DNA of 64,000 bases from Polaribacter sp. IC073 (lineage in GTDB: Bacteria; Bacteroidota; Bacteroidia; Flavobacteriales; Flavobacteriaceae): positions 1-64,000 of the forward strand of contig NZ_VORS01000005.1 in NCBI RefSeq assembly GCF_007997075.1, given 5' to 3'. The stretch's first letter is position 1. Every line of letters begins with the position of its first letter. The notes below the pieces were generated by a model, which did no database searches, was not told the DNA's origin, and saw nothing but the letters and a program-made list of their open reading frames with translations. The position numbers were made by a program, and so were the translations under genes. Below are positions 7,537-19,100 of the stretch, one piece after another.

Positions 7537-10500
7537 TTGAAGAAATTCCTATTTATATTTTTATTTTCTCATTTTATACTCTGGTCTCAGCAGGAAAATA
7601 CAATGTTATCGAGTAAAAATTCATTTTCATCTAGAGAAGGGTATTTAATCTCTAATCCGTATCATTCTATTTACGATACGAATGATTGGCTTTGGATTTT
7701 AGGAGAAAATAAACTTTCGAGTGAACATGTAATTGGAGAAAAAGAAGTGATTATTCAGCGTTTTGATGGTGCTAACTTTTTTAGATTGAAAATTCCGGAG
7801 ACCTTCCACAAAAAAATAAAAGAAGGACATTTTTTTAGGCATCAGAAAAATGGCTTGTATCTAAAACTGTATTATAAAGTTGCAAGAGCAGCACTTTATT
7901 TTATAAATACAGAAACATTAACAATTGATCTTGTTGAAGAGTACAATACGCTAAATGAAAAATATATAATTTCAGAAGAATATTTTGTAAATGATAAAAC
8001 GAGGTTGATTCTTACTTCACAAGATAAATTTTACAGTGCAGAGCTTCAAGAATTAAATTTTAAATTTATAGATTCCATTTCTTTTGATACACCAATTGCT
8101 GAACCTTTTTTGGCACAGACAAGAACAACAGACGAATTTTCAATTGTAAAGTTATTATTTGAAAAAGAAGGATGCTTTTTAGATGAAAACGGAAAAATCA
8201 CTAAAAAAATTACCAAAAACAATTTTATAGATAAAGAAGGAACTCACTTTTTTCCTGATAAAATTCATAATGTTTTTAAAGTTAAAGATGCGTTTTATTA
8301 TTACTTCGATGCCTATAAAAATATATTTAAATATGATAGAAAAGAAGAGGCGTTTATAGAAATACCCAATACGAGTGCGAATTATGAAGTCAATAAATCA
8401 TTACATTTTAGTAAAGATTATAAAAAGGCTTGCCTAGAAGATGTGGTTGGAGATTATGAGTTTTTTAAATTTTATAGTTTTGATAATTTCGAACCTCAAT
8501 TGAATACTAAGGTTAAAATTAAAAATTTTTCTAAAAAAAGTTACAAAGAGTTTGGTAAGGATTTGATTGTTTTAAACGGAAATACATTAGAATCTTATTC
8601 CTTTAAGAAAAGCAAAATTAAAACCTTTTTAAAAGGCAAAAGTATTCGAACAATTAAAAAACTGACGGGATCTAAATATATTGTAGCAACAGATAGTGAA
8701 GGTGTTTATGTTGTTGATGTTGAGAAGGGGGTAGAAAAAAAGATTCAGTTTTTATTAGACCATAAAGAAATAGCAATTAACTTTTCTAGAGATATTTATG
8801 TGGAGAAAGACAATACGATTATTATAAATGATTCCCATAATTTATACACTTTAGACTCCGATTATAATGTAATTAAAGAACGAAGTACTAAAATTATTGG
8901 TGAGGAAATAATTAAATTAAAAGATACCATTTTTACAGCTAACCAAAGAGGTGCCGTTTTTAAATATAGTCTTAAAGGAAAAACGTACACTAAAATAGCA
9001 AATACAGATGCGGTAAAAGTAAAAGAATTTGCAACTGACGGAAAAAAGATATTTGCAACTACATCCGAAGGAATCTTTGAATATGAAAAGGGTATTTTTA
9101 AAACTTATAAGTTCGAAAATGAAAATGCAGACAATTTACTCTCTATAGCCTATGAGGAGGAATACGGAGTTTTAGTTGCTACAAGATTTGGTAAAATATA
9201 TAAGTATGATACTGTAAATAAAAAATTAAATCTTTTTTATGAGGATGAAGTAAACGCTTCTATAGTTGGTATGGTTGCAGACAATAACAACCATTTATGG
9301 CTAAATACGTTTGCTGGTATTGTTTCCATAAATCCTTTAACAAAAAAAGTAGTTAGATTCACTCAAAAAGAAGGTGTTTATGAACTAGAAGGCAATAGAT
9401 ACAGTACTTACAAAGATGCTAAAGGAAGTATTTTAATGGGGAGTTATAGAGGGCTCAGTTTTTTTGATCCAGAGAAATTAGAAAAAAAAAGTATTAATAT
9501 ACAGCCTAAATTCACTTCAATTTCTTTTTTTGATGCTGAAGAAAATAGATGGAAAATACATTCCTCTCCTAGCTTTTTAGAGAATGTAAAAGAAATAAAC
9601 TTACCGGCAGAATACAGACGCTTTTCTGCAACAATGTCTTTGTTTGGTGAAGTAGATGCAAAAGAGATTCGATATAGATATCGCTTGTTAGATCAAAAAA
9701 ATAAATCTGAGTGGTTTACCAGTTATTCTGGAAATGAAATTTTATTTGCAAACTTAGCGGCAGGAGCATATACGTTGCAAATAGAAGCTTTAAGTGCGTC
9801 TAAAAGAAAAATAGGAGAAACACTAACGTTAAGAGTGCTGTCTGAGAAAATTTTTTATAAAACTTGGGGATTTATATGTTTGTTAATAGCGATTGCTTTG
9901 GCGATTGTTGTTTATGTTTTTTATCAATATAAAATAAAGCAAAAGCTATTTTCTAAAAATGAAATTGCTATTAATGAAGCTAGAATAAAAAGTGCAATGA
10001 TGTTAGAAATTCATCATAGAATTAAAAATAACCTTCAAATTGTTTCTGGCTTGCTAGGTTTGCAAATGGTGCATAGCGCTAACGAAGAATTAAAATTAAA
10101 ATTACAAGATAGCCAAAGCAGAATAGAGTCGATTGCAGGGATTCATGATGTGTTGTATAATTCAGACAATCAGAATGGTATTTCTGTTAAAGAAAACATA
10201 GAAAATATTATAAGATATTATAAAGCACTATTCCCTATAAAAGTAACCTATAAACTAAATGTAGAAGAGGTTGTTTTAAACATGGATAAAGCAACACCAT
10301 TTGCGCTTTTATTAAATGAATTAATTAATAATTCTAATAAACATGCTTTTACTACGATAGCAAATGGAGAGATTCATATAAGCTTTAAAAAAGACGGGGA
10401 AAATTATGTGTTTGAGTATTTTGACAATGGTACTTTTAGAAAAGAAGTAGGTAAAAAAGAATCTATGGGGATGAGAATTATTGGCATGATGAATACGCAA

Positions 10501-10560
10501 TTAAAAGGAAAGATGAATATAGAAGAGGCTAATGGCTTTAAATTAACATTACACTTTTAA
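7537..10560 (+). CDS. Membrane sensor histidine kinase with periplasmic propeller and HisKA_2 domain
   Basis: 1007 residues. A signal peptide (1-18, ending 'ILWSQQ') is followed by about 650 residues of degenerate beta-propeller repeats ('NNHLWLNTFAGIVSINP' is a typical Reg_prop blade). Next come a Y_Y_Y-type domain (about 690-770, 'RYRYRLLDQKN'), one transmembrane helix (about 780-800, 'WGFICLLIAIALAIVVYVF'), and a HisKA_2-type phosphoacceptor 'EIHHRIKNNLQIVSGLLGLQ' with His826/His827. The ATP-binding domain is about 920-1007: N box 'LLNELINNSNKHAF', then 'DNG'. It should sense a periplasmic signal and phosphorylate the response regulator encoded 3 bp downstream. It lacks receiver and AraC domains, so it is not a hybrid HTCS. 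The signal is unknown. Confidence 0.88.
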   Translation: MKKFLFIFLFSHFILWSQQENTMLSSKNSFSSREGYLISNPYHSIYDTNDWLWILGENKLSSEHVIGEKEVIIQRFDGANFFRLKIPETFHKKIKEGHFFRHQKNGLYLKLYYKVARAALYFINTETLTIDLVEEYNTLNEKYIISEEYFVNDKTRLILTSQDKFYSAELQELNFKFIDSISFDTPIAEPFLAQTRTTDEFSIVKLLFEKEGCFLDENGKITKKITKNNFIDKEGTHFFPDKIHNVFKVKDAFYYYFDAYKNIFKYDRKEEAFIEIPNTSANYEVNKSLHFSKDYKKACLEDVVGDYEFFKFYSFDNFEPQLNTKVKIKNFSKKSYKEFGKDLIVLNGNTLESYSFKKSKIKTFLKGKSIRTIKKLTGSKYIVATDSEGVYVVDVEKGVEKKIQFLLDHKEIAINFSRDIYVEKDNTIIINDSHNLYTLDSDYNVIKERSTKIIGEEIIKLKDTIFTANQRGAVFKYSLKGKTYTKIANTDAVKVKEFATDGKKIFATTSEGIFEYEKGIFKTYKFENENADNLLSIAYEEEYGVLVATRFGKIYKYDTVNKKLNLFYEDEVNASIVGMVADNNNHLWLNTFAGIVSINPLTKKVVRFTQKEGVYELEGNRYSTYKDAKGSILMGSYRGLSFFDPEKLEKKSINIQPKFTSISFFDAEENRWKIHSSPSFLENVKEINLPAEYRRFSATMSLFGEVDAKEIRYRYRLLDQKNKSEWFTSYSGNEILFANLAAGAYTLQIEALSASKRKIGETLTLRVLSEKIFYKTWGFICLLIAIALAIVVYVFYQYKIKQKLFSKNEIAINEARIKSAMMLEIHHRIKNNLQIVSGLLGLQMVHSANEELKLKLQDSQSRIESIAGIHDVLYNSDNQNGISVKENIENIIRYYKALFPIKVTYKLNVEEVVLNMDKATPFALLLNELINNSNKHAFTTIANGEIHISFKKDGENYVFEYFDNGTFRKEVGKKESMGMRIIGMMNTQLKGKMNIEEANGFKLTLHF

Positions 10561-10563
10561 TAC

Positions 10564-11232
10564 ATGAACAGTATTAGAATTTACATTTTAGAAGATGAAA
10601 TAATAACCCAAGAGTTATTAAAAGAAACTTTAGAAGTGCTAGGGTATAAAGTTTGTGGAATGGCAACCAATGCAGAAATTGCATTAAAAGAAATAGAAGA
10701 ACTGCAGCCAGATATTGCTATTTTAGATATTAGAGTAGAAGGACTGGAAACAGGTATTTGGTTGGGAAATCAATTAGAAATTCCGTTTATATATCTCACC
10801 GCGTTTAATGATGTAGAAACGATAAAAAAGGCAATTAATACAAAGCCTACGAGCTATTTGGTAAAACCGTTTAATAATAATGAATTATTTATTGCTGTAG
10901 AACTAGCCATTAGTAAAATAAAAAAAACGGCACAAATTATTGTAAAAGACAGAGATAAAAATATTAAAATTCTTGAAGAAGACATCATGTTTGCCAAAAA
11001 AGAAGATCATTATTTAGCACTTCATTTAGTAGATTCTAAAAGATTAATTCGAGCAAGTATTCATGATTTTTTGAAGCAGGTGAATTCCAGCTCTTTTTTA
11101 CAAGTACATCGATCTTATGTTGTTAATAAAAACTATATATCTGCATTTAACAGTAAAGAAATAACAATAAATAATTATAAAATACCTTTATCTAAAACGT
11201 ATGTAAAAGAGGTTTTTGATGAAATTTCTTAA
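10564..11232 (+). CDS. LytTR-family response regulator
   Basis: 222 residues: receiver domain (1-120) with acidic pocket 'EDE' at 10-12, phosphoacceptor Asp55 in 'AILDIRVEG', Thr in 'YLTAFND' and Lys in 'YLVKPFNN'. A LytTR DNA-binding domain follows (about 125-222, 'DFLKQVNSSSFLQVHRSYVVNK', 'KIPLSKTYVKEVFDEI'). The start overlaps nothing and lies 3 bp after the kinase stop, so the pair is cotranscribed. LytTR proteins bind two direct repeats spaced by about two helical turns. Two such sites occur just downstream (11275-11304 and 12065-12094), so I infer it controls the surface-protein operon at 12185-24634. Confidence 0.9.
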   Translation: MNSIRIYILEDEIITQELLKETLEVLGYKVCGMATNAEIALKEIEELQPDIAILDIRVEGLETGIWLGNQLEIPFIYLTAFNDVETIKKAINTKPTSYLVKPFNNNELFIAVELAISKIKKTAQIIVKDRDKNIKILEEDIMFAKKEDHYLALHLVDSKRLIRASIHDFLKQVNSSSFLQVHRSYVVNKNYISAFNSKEITINNYKIPLSKTYVKEVFDEIS

Positions 11233-11274
11233 TTTATTTTTAGAAAATAGATGTTTTTTGACAAAAAGAATCCA

Positions 11275-11304
11275 TTCACAATAAAAACAGCACAATTCAC
11301 AATA
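11275..11304. promoter_or_regulatory. Direct-repeat operator copy 1 (candidate LytTR site)
   Basis: TTCACAATA occurs at 11275-11283 and again at 11296-11304, exactly 21 bp apart. The arrangement and surrounding bases (AAAAACAG between the halves) match the site at 12065-12094. It lies between the intact response regulator and its decayed copy, so it now precedes only a pseudogene. A 21-bp period fits the known geometry of LytTR sites such as AgrA boxes; binding here is inferred. Confidence 0.55.
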
Positions 11305-11329
11305 TTTTATTATCCTATAAATTCATCTT

Positions 11330-11934
11330 AATAATTATTAAAAGAGACTTTAAACTATAACGTTTTTGGGTTGCAAATAGACGCAAAAATTGCTTAGAAG
11401 AAATTAGAGAAGTAAAGCAAGATAGCATCTTCTTAGATTGGTAGGTACTAAAACCGAAATGAAGTTAGTACATCAATTATAGAGGTTCCTATTATTTATT
11501 TAACTGCTTTTAGTAACCCTATAATTATAAAAAGAGCAATTAAAGCCAAACCCGTTAGCTGTTTAGTTAAATCATTTAATATAAAAGAGTTATTTATTGC
11601 CTTACAATTAGCGCTTTCTGTTATTGCCAGAAAAAGAAACTACACTGAATGCTAGAGACCGATTTGAAAAATCTAAAGTAAAAGCTATTTGGTTTTATAA
11701 AAGGAAGACGAATAGCTAACACTATATTCAAAAGAGTCTGTAAAATTTATACGTTCTAATATACAAGATTTTTTACTACAATTAAATTTGGCTTCTTTTT
11801 TAAAAGTGCATCTATCTTATGTTGTTCATAAAAATTACGTGACAGCATTTAATGCAAAAGAAATTAAAATGGAGACAAACAAAATTCCTGTTTCTCAGAA
11901 ATATTTAGAAGAGGTTTACACAATATTGGTGTAA
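11330..11934 (+). pseudogene. Decayed second copy of the LytTR response regulator
   Basis: Fragments in several frames mirror the gene just upstream. 'YLTAF', 'KRAIKAKPVSCLVKSFNIKE' and 'LFIALQLAL' correspond to the receiver end of the intact protein ('YLTAF', 'KKAINTKPTSYLVKPFNNNE', 'LFIAVELAI'). 'IQDFLLQLNLASFLKVHLSY', 'VVHKNYVTAFNAKEI' and 'IPVSQKYLEEVY' correspond to its LytTR domain. In-frame stops and frameshifts are spread through it ('TAGAAG' near 11395, 'TGGTAG' near 11440, breaks near 11640 and 11715), and no start survives. It arose by tandem duplication of regulator plus downstream operator, followed by decay of the copy nearer the target operon. Confidence 0.85.
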
Positions 11935-12023
11935 AATAAGAAAACCTATTGATAAAGTACAGCGTTTTTTTTTAACTGATTTACTCCTTTACTTAGAGCT
12001 AAAAACAGGGGTAAATACGCTAT

Positions 12024-12051
12024 TTGTCTTTGCAATAATAGTTTAATTTTG
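12024..12051 (+). promoter_or_regulatory. Consensus promoter ahead of the surface-protein operon
   Basis: TTG (12024-12026), a 17-bp spacer and TAATTTTG (12044-12051) fit the flavobacterial consensus. The start site would be near 12058, so the direct-repeat operator at 12065-12094 would lie in the first bases of the transcript, a position suited to repression. A weaker promoter, TTG 12101-12103 with TATTATTA 12123-12130, lies just below the operator and would suit activation. Confidence 0.5.
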
Positions 12052-12064
12052 CCCTAAATGTGCA

Positions 12065-12094
12065 TTCACGACAAAAACAGGGCAGTTCACGACA
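12065..12094. promoter_or_regulatory. Direct-repeat operator copy 2 (candidate LytTR site) for the surface operon
   Basis: TTCACGACA is repeated perfectly at 12065-12073 and 12086-12094, 21 bp start to start, about 90 bp before the first gene of the operon. Copy 1 lies 790 bp upstream. The sequence is perfect in both half-sites here, while copy 1 has CAATA in place of CGACA in both halves, so the halves of each site have changed together. Confidence 0.6.
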
Positions 12095-12184
12095 TTTTTT
12101 TTGTGAAAATACTGAAATGAACTATTATTACATTCAAAATTCAAACAATTATTTAATTACATCAACTTTCAACAAGAAAATTCT

Positions 12185-13138
12185 ATGAAATCACTAAAAA
12201 TTACTCTTATTTTATTATTTATCTCTTTAGCAAGTTTTGCACAATCTGGTCTCGTTTTTCAAGGAATTGCTAGAGACAATAATAGTGCTGCTCTTACAAG
12301 TAAAACCTTAACCTTTACCTTTAAAATTACAAAAAGTGATGGTGCTGTTTCGTATGAAGAAACGCAACAAATAACAACGGATAATTTTGGTGTATTTTCT
12401 CACGTAATTGGTACAGGTACACGTGTTGATTTTGCTGCTTTTGGAGATATCGCTTTTTCTGACGGAAACCTAAAAGCGATTATTAATGTAAATAACAGTG
12501 GTGTAGATACCGAAATTTACAACCAGCCTTTTGAATACGTACCCTATGCAAAACATGCTGCTAATGGTGTACCAGTAGGTACCATATTATCTCATGCGGG
12601 AGATGCCGTACCAGAAGGTTATGTAGAATGCAATGGGCAAAGTATTAAAGATGATGCTAAATATGCAGCTTTAAGGATTGTACTCGGTGGAGCGGATAAG
12701 GCTCCTAACTTAGGAGGTGTTTATTTAAAAGGGACAGGTACACCTAATAATTCAAGTTTTTCACATGCAATAGGTTTAAGAAATCTTCAAGATCCATCTA
12801 CACAAAGCCATACACATTCTTTTAATGTTAATGGTAATACAAATGATGCAGGTATTCATGACCACAATATTCGTCATAGTAATTATGGTACGCCAGATGG
12901 TATAGATCATGGAGGAGCAGATAAAGAATGGGGTTGGCAACAGTCTAGTGATCCGAATAATTCTAGTTCTGAACAATTTAAAAAAACAGATAACGCAGGT
13001 AACCACAACCATAATATAGCAATTACAGGCCAGCGTACAGGCCATGGAGGTACTTTAGGGGATGCTCAAAGAGATGGTAATCTAGAGAAAGAAAATCGTC
13101 CATTTAGTTATGGTGTACGTTATATTATTAAATACTAA
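12185..13138 (+). CDS. Secreted protein with phage tail-collar domain
   Basis: 317 residues. Signal peptide 1-19 ('LLFISLASFAQS'), then a domain of about 100 residues common at the N-terminus of Bacteroidota surface proteins ('GLVFQGIARDNNSAA'). Residues about 131-180 are a tail-collar domain ('PVGTILSHAGDAVPEGYVEC', then 'APNLGGVYLKG'), as in phage tail fibres and microcystin-dependent-type proteins. The rest is rich in His, Asn and Gly ('SHTHSFNVNGN', 'HDHNIRH', 'NHNHNI') and ends 'NRPFSYGVRYIIKY', where paired histidines may bind metal as in trimeric tail fibres. No T9SS sorting domain. First gene of the operon, 23 bp before the giant protein. It may form a trimeric surface fibre; this is inference. 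Confidence 0.8.
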   Translation: MKSLKITLILLFISLASFAQSGLVFQGIARDNNSAALTSKTLTFTFKITKSDGAVSYEETQQITTDNFGVFSHVIGTGTRVDFAAFGDIAFSDGNLKAIINVNNSGVDTEIYNQPFEYVPYAKHAANGVPVGTILSHAGDAVPEGYVECNGQSIKDDAKYAALRIVLGGADKAPNLGGVYLKGTGTPNNSSFSHAIGLRNLQDPSTQSHTHSFNVNGNTNDAGIHDHNIRHSNYGTPDGIDHGGADKEWGWQQSSDPNNSSSEQFKKTDNAGNHNHNIAITGQRTGHGGTLGDAQRDGNLEKENRPFSYGVRYIIKY

Positions 13139-13161
13139 TACAAACCCAAACATAAAACAAG

Positions 13162-16100
13162 ATGAAGAAAAGAATAATTATTTTCTTGTTGTTTTGGGTA
13201 GGTATAATCCAAGCACAAGAACAAAGCGACCACAAAGGAGGCGTACTTTCTGCCGCAGGCAAGGTTACAAATACATCAAACAATATAAACATTCAGTTTC
13301 AAATTGGTGCTACTTTTCAGTATCCAATGGCTGCAGGAGTAAAAACCAAGGTAGGTTTTCCTTTTGGTATTTTATACGTACCAAATACGTTTAGTGATAA
13401 AACGTTTGAGGTATCTAAAGGATATTATTCAGATAAAATTAATATAAACTGGACTTATGGTGCCAATCAAGATAATATTACCAAACTTAAAATTTATAGA
13501 AAACCATTAAAAGGAGCTGGCGTTTATAATTTAATAGCCACGGTTGGTAAAGATGTTTATGAGTTTGAAGACACACAAATAGAAGGTGGAGTGCTGTATC
13601 AATATAGATTGTTTGCAGAAGGATTAAGTGGTACAGAACAAGAATATATAAATTATATAGAAGGTGTTGGTTTTAGGAGTCCTACGGCTATTGTGTCTGG
13701 TACAATTAGTTTTGAATTAGGTAGCCCTGTTAAAGATGTTAAAGTGTTGGCAGAACCCGTTGGTGCACAAGGTAGTGCTAGTGCAGGAACTTCTGCTATT
13801 GTTCAAGGCTATGATTTAAAAGGCCCAAGGTTATCAGATAACGGAAACGCATTTAGCGGAAATGCAATTACTGTAGAAGGCTGGTTTGCAAATGACACGA
13901 ATCTTAATTTACCTTTTGAGTTGGTGGTAGGTGAAAAAATTTATCATTTTTATTACTCTAACCAAGGAGCTGGAACTATATATGTTGCTATAAGACTAGA
14001 TGGGGACATTGCTAAGCATATTTATATTCATGATTCTTACCCAACAGGAGAAGTAGATGCAGCAGGAAATGATGTTTTTAAAGCCTTAAATGAAGAAAGT
14101 AGATTCGATTTTATTCATTACGCTTTTGTTTTTGAAGACAATAAAGAAATAGGGATTTACATGAATGGTAGATACATTTCTCAAGATTATATTGATAATG
14201 TAGTACCTACAGAAGGTGTTGCAAAACCGAGGATAAGTATCATTGAAAATACTACTACAAGTGTATATAATAATATTGATGATGTTGTAAATAGATTTGA
14301 TGTAGGGACCTACGGAAAAGTACATGCAGATGAAGTTAGGGTATGGAGTAGGGCTTTAAGTGGCGAAGAAATTAGAAGAGATTATAGACGTTATTTAAGT
14401 GGTAATGAAAACGGTTTAGAAATGTACTATCGTTTTGATGAAGGCTATGGTAATTATGCATATGATATTTCTAGAAACGGGTTTCAGTTTAATGGTAATC
14501 ACTTAATAAAAAATACGTTTGATGGTAGTTCAATTAATTTTTCTTCTATAAAACCAACTAAAGAGCAGTTAGGTGTTTTTGGTATTACAGACCAAGATGG
14601 CGCATACAGTATTGCAGCAATACCGTATTCTGGTGCCGGAGAGCAATTTAAAATAACACCAAGTTTTGGCGTGCATAAATTTAAACCTGCTAGTCAGACT
14701 TTATTTTTAGGAAAAGAAGAACCAGTTGTAAACCAAGTGAATTTTGAAGATATTTCTTCGTTTAAATTTAATGGTAGAGTTGTATATGATACAAGAGATG
14801 TTTTTAAAACTATTCCTATTTCAGACCCTGCTTTAGCAACGATTACAGAAATTAGAGAAACCGGTTATAACTCTTATTTAGTGAACGGTACAGTAACTAT
14901 TAACAAAGGGCAATATTTTTATGAAGGAGGAACATTAGATTCAAATACAGGGAATTTAATTGATGGAGAGTTAAAACAATATCCAGTTTTAGGTATAGAA
15001 GGTGCATACTTGCATATTGATGGGGACATTGTTTTTGATGAAGACAACCAACCTGTAGTTACAGATATAGAAGGTAAATTTGCTATTAATGTACCTATTG
15101 GTAAACATAAAATAGAGGTAACAAAAGACGGACATACATTTGAGTATGAAGGAAGATTTCCAGAAAAAACAACAAATACAACGTCTAATTTATTCGATTT
15201 TTTTGAAGATCAAATACAAGAACGTTGGTTTTTAGATGAAACACGTGTTACCGTTGTTGGTAAAGTTGTAGGTGGTAGCACACAATCTAATAAAAAAATA
15301 GGCTTTGGTTTTGATGGTTTAAAAGAACATGCAAATGAAGTTGCAGAAGGAGAGATAGAGCGTAAAGAAATTTATTCATCTGTAAATAATATTGGACAAG
15401 CAACCCTTACTTTTAAAGGAGATTTAAACACCAATGAGCTAGATTATAGTGTTACAACTAATGAAAAAACTGGTGAATATAAAATACAGTTAATTCCGTA
15501 TAAATTTTATATAAAACAAAATGGAGGTATTAATGTTCTCAATAATTCTGATATAAATACAGATTTTATAGATGCAGATGATGAGTTTGATATTACAGAA
15601 ATTAAAGAAGAAATAACATCTACCTATACATCAGAAGATGGTACAGAATACAGCTCAGAACCTTATCAATACGAAAAAAGTTTTCGATATAATTCTACCA
15701 TAAATGTTCGTTTAATTGAGCAAGAATTTTTAAAAGAATATAAAATTGGCGATATTACCTATGATGTTTCTGAATTGGCTATACCTATGTATACTCAAAA
15801 AGAAGAGTACAGAATGGCTTTTGAGGTTACACAAGATTATGTAAATAAAGATAAAACTGATGAAGTTGTTGTAAAAGAATATTTTAATGAAGGTACTTTT
15901 AATATTACCAATAATTTTGCAAGTACAAACCCAAATGATAGTTCGGTAAAATTAATTAAAAATCCTAACAAAGAACAATATGTGTATTCTTTTAGAGCAG
16001 GTTTGCCAAACATTACGCAAACAAATGGTTTTAAAAATGCAATGACCATAGATTATAATGTATCTGGTTTAAACCCTATAGATATTTTAAATAGTGATGA

Positions 16101-19100
16101 TTTAAAATCTGAAGGTATTGTTATTGGAGGTAGAGCTGCAGAGGGTACTACATTTTCTACGGTTGCACCAGAAGTGCCAGATATTATTTTAAGAGACCCA
16201 CCTGGTTCTAATAGTTTTGCAAGTATCGAAAAAGGAAGTGTCATTTCTTTTGAAAGATCTAATGGAAATTCTAGTTCAGATACAAATGGAGGTGGTTTTT
16301 ACGCAAGTGTAGGTCCAACATTTACTACTGTATCTGGCTCTCCATTTTTTAGTCTTGAAACAGAAATATCTGTAGTAGCAGATGTTGAGGCTAATTTTTC
16401 TAAAACACAAGAAATAAATAGAGATGGTAGCACTACAGAAACCTATGAATTTTCAGAAACTATTTCAACAAGTGATGACCCAGAATATGTTGGGGCAGAT
16501 GGAGATCTATATATAGGGAATGCTAAAAATGTGTATTATGGTTTGTTTAACAATATGTTTGTTACAAAAGAAATACCAACGTTACCAGATAATTCTGTAG
16601 TTCCACATATCATCATTAATGGTAAAGATAAAGACGATAATCCTACTAATTTATATGTTAGTTCTAAAAAAGATTTTTTCATTGCAGAACAACCTTCGGC
16701 TACGTTTTTTATGTATTCTCAAAAGCACATTTTAGAGAAGTTAATTCCAGATTTACAAGATTTAGCAAATGTCTCTCCAGAGGTAATTACAGCAACAACA
16801 CCAAAGGGAACGCAAACTAGAAATTTTTATATCAAGCAAATAGAATTATGGAAAAAAATAGTTCAAGATAACGAGCGTGATAAATATTTGTCATTAAATT
16901 CTAGAGCGGATTTAAAACAAGTAGTTTTAGGGAAAATAGATAAAGAAAAAGAAGCAAGGTTAGCAAGAATAGAAGCTTCACAAACCTCAATATTTCCTTA
17001 TACACTATCAAATTATGATATTTATATTGCTAGTTTGGCAGATTTAGTTTCTGCTAATTTTGCAGGAAATAAATCTTTTGATGCTGGTGTAGGCGAGTTT
17101 ACATCTTCTATATCTACCACAACAATTACCACTAAAACATACGAAAAAGTGGTTGATATTTCGAACGATTTTAAAATACAATTAGGAGGATTAATAAATA
17201 ATGTTGGTTTAATTGGTAATTTTGCAACATCACATTCTGGTGTGAGTACAAATTCTGACCAAACTGAAAATGAAAAAACAACTACTATTTCTTATACTTT
17301 AAAAGATAATGATCAAGCAAATTTTTTAAGTGTAGACGTAGTAAATTTATTTGATGGTTATGGACCAATTTTTATCACCAAAGGTGGAGCTACTTCTTGT
17401 CCGTACGAAGGACCAACAGTTTCTGAATTTTATAAGAATGATGGTTATAATGTAAGTGTTATTGGTGAAGGTGGAGAAACCTTGTCTGAAGCAACAACCA
17501 GTGTTTACAAACCAGAATTAAAAGTAAATAAAACATTAATAAGCAATTTAGCAGAAAATGTGGGTGCCGTATTTACCTTACAACTTAAAAATTTAAGTGA
17601 TACCGGTACAGATTTAGAACATACAGTTTATGTAGATCAAACTACTTTAAACGGAGCGGTTTCTAATATAGACCAAAACGGATTCTCAGTTTTATTACCG
17701 TATAATGAAACGGTAGAAGTTCCTTTAATAATCACAAAAAACTCATCATCAGATGTGTATGATTATGAAAATATTAGAGTGTATTTGGCAAATCCATGTA
17801 TCGATTTAAATGATTCTGATGCCTTTGTAGATGTTACTGTAAACTTTAAAAAGTCGTGTAGTAATGTAACTATTTCTGCACCTCAAACCAATTGGATTTA
17901 TAACAGAGCAGAAGCTTTTAATTATGACAATGGAGGAAACCTATTAGGTACAAATTCTTTACCAATAACATTCACAGATTTTAATACAGATTTTGCAGGT
18001 TTTAGAAAAATAAGTTTACAATACAGAAACGTAAATGCTTCTAGTTGGACCCAGTTTAAAACCTATTATGGTAGTCAACAATTAAAAGATGAGGCATCTG
18101 ATGATGCAGGAATTGTTATAGATTCTGAAACAGAGTTTACATTTAATTGGGATATTGTAGGTAGTAAAATTACAGATGGAAATTATGAAATAAGAGCAAT
18201 CGCTTTTTGTACAGATGATGTTTCTTTTGAATCGGATATTGTAACAGGTACTATTAATTTAACACCGCCAGTTGTATTTGGTACACCATCTCCAAGTGAT
18301 GGAATATTAGATATAGGAGAAGATATTAAGGTGCGTTTTAACGAGGAAATTAATAGACATATTTCAACAAATATTACATTAAGAGGTTTAAAAAATCAAC
18401 AAGCAATAGATCATAGTGTAAGTGTTAGTCTAGATGGTTCTTTCAATCAAATAGAGCTTCCAAAACAAAACCTATTCTCAAAAGCCTTTAGCATTCAATT
18501 TTGGTTAGATTTAGGAGCTTTAGCAAACGGTGTTTTATTACAGCAAAAAGATGGGCCAAAAGTAAGTTTAAATGGCACTATTTTAACTTTCGAGTTAGAT
18601 GGAGAAAAAGTTGAAGCAGTCATTGATTATTCTCAATATAACTTTTATTCATTTATTTATGGAGATGGAATAAACCCATATTTAGAAATTTTAGAAAACG
18701 GTAAAGTTTTAAAAACAGCGCCTTTAGCTAAAGAATTGTCTTTTAATAATGACAATTCTATATTAATTGGAGATTTTAAAGTAAATGGAGATATTCACGA
18801 CATAAGAATTTGGAACAAAGCAACAACTTCTGCACAGGCAGCCGCCGAAAAAGACCTCACATTAACAGGTAATGAGTTAAAACTTTTAGGTTATTGGCCA
18901 TTAAATGAAGGTTTTGGAGCTGTAGCAGCAGATAAAGTACGAGGTAGAAATGCGAAAATTAATCTTAATTGGGCAGTAAAACCAAAAGGGCAAGCGTATG
19001 CGTTCGGAAATAATAGTTACTTAACTTTAGACAACGTAGGTTTTGTACAACCAACAAATTATGAAGATATAACTATTTCTTTTTGGGTAAAAGCAAAAGT

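Noticed and set aside
11950..12020. Long imperfect inverted repeat TTTACTCC/GGGGTAAA as a riboswitch
   Set aside because: It lies upstream of the predicted transcript start, has a 22-base loop and no recognisable riboswitch core.
12776..13394. Open frames overlapping the collar gene on either strand
   Set aside because: They are out-of-frame images of the His/Thr-rich collar gene and the start of the giant gene.
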